Positions 57,095 to 64,000 of a stretch of 64,000 nucleotides of DNA are shown here, one piece after another; positions within the stretch are counted from its first letter, which is position 1; every line of letters begins with the position of its first letter. This DNA comes from Isoetes taiwanensis (taxonomy: Eukaryota > Streptophyta > Lycopodiopsida > Isoetales > Isoetaceae). The translations under genes and the position numbers were made by a program. The stretch covers positions 3,318,852 to 3,382,851 of the forward strand of contig JAJEKV010000015.1 in NCBI GenBank assembly GCA_021234155.1. Direction: 5' to 3'. The notes under the pieces are model-generated. The model saw only the letters and a program-made list of their open reading frames with translations. It had not been told where the DNA came from and did no database searches.

Positions 57095-58940
57095 ATGTAA
57101 GCAAAGGGAATTCCATGGTAACTATGTAGCACGTCGTCTCATGCAAGCTCGATGTACTGGTGCTGGTGTTCATTTGACATATCTAAAAACACAGTGGTCT
57201 TGATAAAGGCATGCATGCATGAATGATAGATGGGTTTGAGCTTGGACGAATTGTCCACTGAAAGCAAGCATCACGTACCTTTATGCATTGCATGCAAGCT
57301 AGAGGTGATGTTGCTAGTTGTCAATTTGTAAATATTTTGCTTTCCCTCATGAAGTTTTATTTGATAAATAAGCTGGGGAGGTCGTACCTTAATGTCAGAG
57401 TAGTTCCTTATAGACGATGTTCACCGTACTTGTCGTGTTCTTTGAAGAGAGAGTATCAAGATATCTTACCTGTCCCGTACACAAATAAAGGCCGTATACA
57501 ATTGCCCCTGTTGCAAAACCTCTTATTTAAATTTTATTGTGTCCATAAATTAATTTTCAATGCCCAAATAACTGTGGGCAAGTAATTGGGAGTGTATTTT
57601 TAAAGAAGCATCCACATATGCATTTGAAATGCCACATATGCAGGCAGGCACAAAAAACATATTTTTTATTGAGCTACCTCACTATATACAAAAAGAACCT
57701 CTTAACACATTCCACAAAACATTGAGACTGATATTTTGCAATTCCTACCTTTATTCTGAAACAATTTTGGACCTGTAGAAATGTGTAGATTTTTCAATGC
57801 CCTTCTTTCTATAGTGTAGCATTAATGCACAGTACTTCTGCGGTAATTCAGAAAGCTATAACATCGCTACTTGTTCTATGCCTCGTGGTGAAGTTATACA
57901 CAATTCTTCACCGCGCAGACAATGCGTCAGCTTCTATATCCCCATTTTTCCATCAAGCTATCCTCCTTTCCACGCTAATCCCATTTTATTCCACATCTTT
58001 TGACCTGAATTTGTGGACGATTTTGGCCTTGCACTGCAACCTTCATCAATTAAAATAATAAATATCACCAAAGCAAAGCCTTGGGTTTTAAAAGGTTCAT
58101 ATAGGAGACATACTCTGATGCTTTAGAAGCCCCATGGTTTCTAGAAGCTAACATTGTTCGATTCATAAATTTGCTAAAGCAGGTCTTTAAGAAACTTCAA
58201 TCTTCTTCTCACTTTAGTTTCCTTTTGTTTGCTTAGAATGGCAACGCATAAAAACTCCATCCTTCAATTCAGCCTTTTAATTTCCTATCGCTTTACATTA
58301 TCAAGCAGCAACTCGGGTTTCATAGCTTCCAAAGCTCTAGAGGACCATTTTCCTCATCCTTTTTCTTTTCTCCTCAATTATGTTCTCCTTTTTATACTTA
58401 AGGGCATTCTCTCTAAGGTACACATATGCACTTTTTTTTGTTTAAACCAGCATGTCCACCCTCATCCTGTATACATCATCCGGCCTACTATGTTCCATGA
58501 AGCTCGTCCTGCCATCCTTCTAAACCCTGTTTCTTTGAACATATTTTCCACAAAATTTTACATTTGTTGCATCAAATTTCACAAGAGGGAAAGAACGGAT
58601 CCCATTAAAGTCCAGAGGGTTCAATGCAACATCATAAAACTGTGAACTTTTCAATTTAATGTTTCTAGCATATCCAATTGTGACAACAAAGAAACCAAAA
58701 CTTTTCAATTTACTATTCAAGTCTGTGATATTCAATTCAAAATATAAAAAACTATCACAACTTATCAATTCTTTATCAAGTTCAAATCTTTGATATTCAA
58801 ACAAAGCGCCCAAAGCACGCCTTCAACCTTCCCAAAGAATCCATCAATTCTAAAACATAGCATTTTGAATACAAGAAAAATACAAAAATCTTTTAAGAAC
58901 AATGCAGTAAATATAAACATACCAACAAAACTCAAAAGAT
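57095..58940. other. AT-rich stretch without recognisable genes
   Basis: A 138-codon plus-strand frame at 58229-58645 is open, but leucine/phenylalanine-rich and without motifs. Around 58630-58800 an AACTT(T/A)TCAATT...GATATTCAA motif repeats loosely about every 75 bp. No confident feature. Confidence 0.35.
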
Positions 58941-59699
58941 CGGCGATACCAAAATAAATAGAGTATCTTTTCGCTCGGGAGGTCTAGTCACACCAGAGTC
59001 TTGGGATCTGTGGTGCCAAGTATAAGCACCGCTTTATCGCTCTCAACACCGCTTTGTCACCTTCAACAAAGTAGCTGTGCTCTTCATTAGCCATAGCTCA
59101 TGGAAAGAAGGGCCGACATTTGCGTAAACATGGGAAAACTTAGGTGGAAAAATGTAACACAATCAGAGAAGCCAAAATGTAGAGATAAGCAACAAATGAA
59201 GTCGGTATTATCGTCAAACAGTATATCCGGACGACGAGAGAATAAACCACAAGAAGCCATCCATCGATTTCTCGCAGGTAGGGCTTAATCGGTCCAATTC
59301 ATCACCTCTCCTCGAACAAACAAAGGCGTTCTTGCAAAATGTGTTATCAAACCTAAATAGTTATGGTATGTAACACTGCCGTAGATCCTTCCATCAAAGT
59401 GTTGGCCGCCCAAACGAGACCCAACTTCAAGATTTTCTAGATTTCCCAAGGCTTTCAAAAAAAGCAGCCTAATTCAAGGAAATCTTCCGCAGTAAAGCAA
59501 CCCAAATTGAGGTAAATCCAAGCCATCACATGAGCCTTCCTTTGATCAAAACCGGTATCAAATCCATTACCCATTTTTTGCGTTAGTCTCTCCATATCGC
59601 CACCGCTAGACTGCTTCAATTATCATACAAAATCCAGCCTATCAACCAAAGACTAGTATGTCGACCGATCTCTCTTTAGCGTGGAAGATGGTCATCTAG
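58941..59699. other. Region where the 3' LTR of copia element 3 would be expected
   Basis: Copia element 3 runs on the minus strand with RNase H at about 60 kb, so its 3' LTR should lie here. The matching 5' LTR is beyond the window end, so I cannot identify it by self-comparison. Confidence 0.3.
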
Positions 59700-59929
59700 A
59701 GAATCGTGATCTTGCAATCGCTTCATATTCCTCTAAGATTGATATCTTGGTCTTTAGCCCCTTTTTTATTATAAGTTTATTAAGACCTCCACGCAGTCAC
59801 TAATATCAGATATGAAATGGTGATGAACTTCGGAGTGTGTTTAGTTCGCGACAACCGGATTTTGTCATCTATCCCCTTTTGTTGTCACAATAAATTGTTG
59901 TTGTAAATTCGCACTAATTTCCTAATTCC

Positions 59930-62600
59930 TGAGCATCCTTCGCAACCAAATGATCTCCGATGCCGCCAAAGACATCACACATATCTCAAGCTTCTCAGAC
60001 CGATTTTGCAACACACTCTTGTTTTTTATCGACTCCATGATATTGCCGTACTCTCCAAACTTACAAAGATATCCGTGGCGGACTTTCTATCGTCAAGTCT
60101 CCTCCTTACCAGATTCACAGATATCCAACTAGGTTATTCCCTATGCCCTTTTCAAAACATAAACTCCATGAGTGGGAGGTACCCTCTTTAGATATCCGGT
60201 GACCCTTTTGCGCCATCCATTGCTCCCTTCCGGGTTTATGTAAAAAATGCGGTCTACCTTTCATCTCTTTTTCCTTCTTCAAGATGCGGTTGTATACTGT
60301 GAAAATGCAAGATACAACACGCCAACTAGTGACCGATAGGGTCTAATTTTCATCTCTTTTTTCCTCTTCGTGTGTTTAGGCACATTTTTCCGACAATTTT
60401 ACTCCCCGGCGCCAATGGTGTTCACATTGCAATCAAGCATTCTAACTTGACTAGCATTTTCTTTGATATATTGTTCTTGAGTGAGGTAGCCAGCTTACAC
60501 TCCGCTTCATTCTTCTTACTTCCATTCCCAATGTGGGGCTTTTGAAGATCTCTTAAGATCAACATTTGAAACCGCTTCTCAATAATAGTTTACACTTGTC
60601 CAAAGAAGGTTTCTTTGTCATTACCGCTATGATACAATCATCGGCATATAAAGCCATATTATCGTGCATTTATCTCTTCCTTTTCATAAAGATTACACTG
60701 CTTTTAATTTAATGAATCCACCGCCAATCAAAACTTGTTCATGCATAAGTACTCATTGTTCAGATGTCTGGCCAATCCATAAAATAGCTCTTTTAATTTG
60801 TATACTATATTACTACTCGCCGTATCCATGAGGTCGCCCGGCAGATTTTCTTCTTTTCTTTCTAAGTCTCCATTCAAGAACGCTAGCCTTTGACATCCAT
60901 ATGACCCAATTCCATATCATTTTGTACCGCGAATGGCTATGAGTGCTCTCAAACTAGTCATCTTTAATGATAGGTGAGAATGTGTCCTTAAAGTCTACCT
61001 TCCTTCTAGTCGTATATCCCTAGCAACCAAGCGAAGTCTTTGTACCTCTCGACGTATTAATATCCGCTTTCTTTTTAATCTAAAAATCCACTTACTACCG
61101 ACAACATTCTTCCTATTTGTCTCAAGATCAAGTCATAGGTTCCGGGGCTTTGTTTAACAAATCTAATCTATCTTCTATTGCTTCTTTCCACATGTCCAAG
61201 ATATCCGCCTTGTTATATCGCTTCTTCCATCTAAGCCTTCGGTTCGAAGTAATAAGACAAGATCTTAGGGCTTTCAGGTCTTGCTCGCCTTTACCACTCT
61301 TTTCGCCATATCCTCCTTCAGATCAAAATGGAAGTCGGTGATTTGACGCTCAACTTCAATCGCTGACAGTCCTCTCGCTTTGCATTCTCGGTTTCAATTA
61401 CGTACCACCACTTCTCCCGTATTCAGCCGTGCACTATCGCCTCTAAGGCTTCATGTAACCTCCTTTGGCTCTAAACTTCATGCACCTCTTCGCGCCTGCA
61501 TGCAAGCACTACGGGCCGAACTTCATGCAGTCCATCCGGTTCTCGCGGTTTTCCCCGCTTCACTTGTATCCTCAATTTCATCATCTTCAAGGTCAATTTC
61601 ATCTTTCATATGGTAAACTTATTGTCTCCCTAAAATTGTGCATTGCTTCTTTATTTACCCTCGAATCATTTTCCAGTTTATTCTATCAGCACCCATTCAC
61701 ATCTCCGACTTGTTAAGAAGCCTTATCTTTTGCGGTACATTATGATGTTTAAATATCACATCTCTCGCTAACATGTATTTTATGCGTAGCAGTTTGGACC
61801 ATACAACTGTGAATCCATTCGCTTTTCATCGTAGCCAACCAAAGTACATATGTTTATCATCCAACTTCCTCCTGAGTTCTTTCGGGAACCAAAGATATAG
61901 GCTAGATTATCCATACACTCTAAAGCGCCACAGATTGTCTTTGTCCAGCCCAAAACCCTGTTTCGCACGTACTTCTTTTATCGGCGAATACTAGGCAACC
62001 TCGTTTCCGAATACGATGTTTTTTACCGCCACTGCCTCATTTATGTTGCTATAGTCCGCGATGCTTAAGCATGGACCTTGTCGTGATTCATGACAAGCAT
62101 ATTTTTCTCGCTCACAGCACCATTTTGTCAGCAAGGGCGATATCGACATGTATATTGTCTCTAATCCCATGCTCCTGACAAAATCGGCAAAATTCACCCG
62201 ATCTATATTCTCCTCCAAGATTCCACTTTCTAAGCATTTAACCTTTTAATGATGTTTCCTTTCAACCTCCGCACATAGAGCCTAAATGCATCAAACACTT
62301 GGTCTTGACCTCTTCAAAAAGTAACACTTGGTCCTTTCCTGGCTATAGTCATCAATACAAATGATGCAAAGTAAAAATTTTGACCCTAGACTTTGAACTT
62401 GCATTGGACCACAAACATCCGGGAATGAACTAATTCAAGCACTTGTGTGCTCTCTGTCTTTATTTCTAAAAGGCAATTCTACTTTGCTTCCCTAGCATGC
62501 ATGCCCATTAAATATCATCATGACTTTCATGCTCACACATCAAGTCATCCAAAAAGATTATGCTTTTCCTCAACTTAATATTATTATGATTTTGTATGCC
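59930..62600 (-). pseudogene. pol remnant of copia element 3 (integrase, RT, RNase H)
   Basis: Reading down the minus strand: CMLGKQSRIAF at about 62500 (end of the integrase zinc domain), then HSDVCGPMQVQSLGSK and a DDYS block (about 62440-62340). A damaged QNGVAERE region follows at about 62130, then an AYIFGSRK...DDKHMYFGW-like block near 61850-61930 and LARDVIFK at about 61745-61770. Reverse transcriptase shows KWIFRLK-like at about 61060-61090, FKDTFSPIIK at about 60960-60995 and LYADDCI at about 60630-60655 (copia usually has YVDD). RNase H shows RVTGYLK at about 60190-60210 and DLDDRKSATGYL-like at 60066-60105. Confidence 0.8.
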
Positions 62601-64000
62601 AACCTCAAATGCTGTATGTGTGCTTTATCTATAGAGATATTTTATTGATTGCTTTGATGTCAAAACTCAAATAAATTCTCCTCTCTTCTATCAGGCATCA
62701 AAAACCTTCACACCATCTTTTTAATAAATTTGCATCCATGCTTATGAAACCTCAAATCATAAATCCATATCAACAAGGTTTGCAACCGAGACCAAGTTAA
62801 AACAACATTTCTGAGCAAATAGAGTATCCGGTAATTCAAAACTCTGCCTCTTGATACCAGAATCTCTTTTTCATGCACCTTTTGTGTTAAGGCCCATTTC
62901 CCATTTGTGGCCCTCTAATTACCCCTTTACTCACCAAGCAACCTTATTCGAATAAAACCAAAATTGGATCTATGGAGATTTCACCACCTAAAGTCAAAGT
63001 GTCGCTTTATCCAAACCATTTCCTGATATTTGCCTCACTTTGACTGACTACATTTCAACACACCACTGTCTCACATTTGCATCAATCACCACCTCTTCTC
63101 CCGTATATAAAACAGCTTGGATGTTCTTCAGACGCAATCGTATTTTCCTCACACTTGTCACGCAATTTTCTCTTGCTCCATTTCCGCTTCTAATTGTTTC
63201 ACAGTTTTATTCAAATGTAGGCGGTACTTAATTCAATTACGTACCTAAATCTTTGTATAAGAATCTTGAAAGCTCTTGTCGTGCTTAATACCTTCGTTGT
63301 TCGCCAATATTTTACTCCCGGCCCTCGTAGATCATGAAACAAAGAACGATCCGGCCAGATCAACCAGCCACTTCTCCAATCTCTTCAACTATAACCGCGA
63401 ATCTCAGACCAAAGATTAATCAGGAGGAGGTTTTTCACCATATCTTTCTTAAGAAGATATTCCACATCTCTCAAGAAGATTTTGTGCCAATTTCAAGCAC
63501 TATGTTCTCCTAATTTTCGCCATACGATTGCCTTAGCAATCTCTTCCTTCATCCGGGAGATCTCTTTCCGCCTTCCGCGTAACCGTAAGCCTCTCTCTCT
63601 TTACTTTGATTGCGTCGTTGTGCTTACTTTCCTTTGACACAAGGCCCCACAGCCTTTGTCAACCTTTGAGACGGTGGAAATCAGCAGCTTCCACAACCGA
63701 AACCGCCTTCATCTCTCGAAAACTCGGTGTCGCTCAGTACGCCAATGCAAGCCCGCTGGCCATGATAAGGCTCGATACCACCGAGCAGTAATTTGTGAAA
63801 TAGAACTCCTTCGCGGACTCCGCGCCCGACAACCCAAACCGCCGTATGAATATAGGTTCCTCCTGTGGTCGCCCGATGTTTCAAGCTTCTTCTGCTTATT
63901 GTCTCACCTCGGCCGCGAAACACCCAGCTGATTCAACAGCCACCGCACTACTCCGCCCAAAACCGCCCTTCGTGAATGAAGATGTGGGTAAGCTGCATTA
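62600..64000 (-). other. Expected gag and leader region of copia element 3
   Basis: Position on the minus strand places gag here, but no zinc knuckle or gag start could be read. Frames at 63606-63931 on both strands are not recognised. Confidence 0.3.

Larger units (their letters stand above)
59700..64000 (-). mobile_element. Copia element 3 (minus strand), partial at the window end
   Basis: Minus-strand copia interior in the order integrase (about 62.6-61.7 kb), reverse transcriptase (about 61.35-60.6 kb), RNase H (about 60.3-59.9 kb). Gag would occupy 62.6-64 kb and the 5' LTR lies outside. Frames are broken throughout. Its motif wording differs from copia elements 1 and 2, so it is a third family. 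Confidence 0.82.

Noticed and set aside
58229-58645. 138-codon gene
   Set aside because: Composition is that of AT-rich non-coding DNA, with phenylalanine and leucine runs; no motifs.

Overview
The window is a stretch of plant nuclear genome dominated by decayed transposable elements. Plant origin is indicated by Ty1/copia elements primed by initiator-tRNA-Met, a plant-type STIP/TFIP11 splicing-factor copy, MITEs of several families and a tRNA-derived SINE. A fern, gymnosperm or lycophyte with a large repeat-rich genome would fit; the species cannot be settled from the sequence. There is an 895-base run of N (36782-37676). Almost every recognisable coding region is broken by small indels, including between LTRs of one element, so either the repeats are old or the assembly is poorly polished. 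There are no bacterial-style operons and no intact gene longer than about 150 codons.

Layout. 0-4.6 kb: mostly empty AT-rich DNA with one possible last exon (431-612), a long-TIR MITE (1847-2223) and a host repeat R (4283-4535). 4.64-10.41 kb: complete copia element 1 with two LTRs, primer site, gag and pol. 12.36-12.76 kb: second copy of the first MITE, inverted internally. 12.79-19.34 kb: second copy of repeat R, split by complete copia element 2 (12915-19195). Both copia pol regions carry the same ~285-bp TIR element at different sites.

20-30 kb: an unfamiliar region. It holds a minus-strand pseudogene of the DUF7869 type (about 21.3-22.7 kb), two clusters of a short palindrome built on GGTATAAATTTATC repeated about every 30 bp (23.37-24.08 and 25.79-25.98 kb), isolated copies of the palindrome to 27.86 kb, and plus-strand coding-like fragments at 26.1-27.4 kb. 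This is the best candidate for an undescribed system; I read it as the wreck of a DNA transposon with arrays of palindromic sites between or upstream of its genes.

30-36 kb: tandem ~190-bp repeats followed by GC-rich non-LTR retrotransposon LINE A (endonuclease, reverse transcriptase, TTCC-type tail). 36.8-37.7 kb: gap. 37.7-42.7 kb: AT-rich DNA with a Mutator-like MITE (40983-41677) flanked by a perfect 9-bp target duplication. 42.73-45.48 kb: near full-length minus-strand STIP/NTR1 (TFIP11) pseudogene with TIP_N, G-patch and GCFC regions. 45.6-49.4 kb: local tandem duplications and a possible last exon (48901-49120). 49.44-53.45 kb: LINE B, same family as LINE A. 55.2-56.4 kb: tandem duplication with an 0.8-kb offset. 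56.75-57.09 kb: a multimeric tRNA-derived SINE with an A28 tail on the minus strand. 59.7 kb to the end: minus-strand copia element 3, running off the window.
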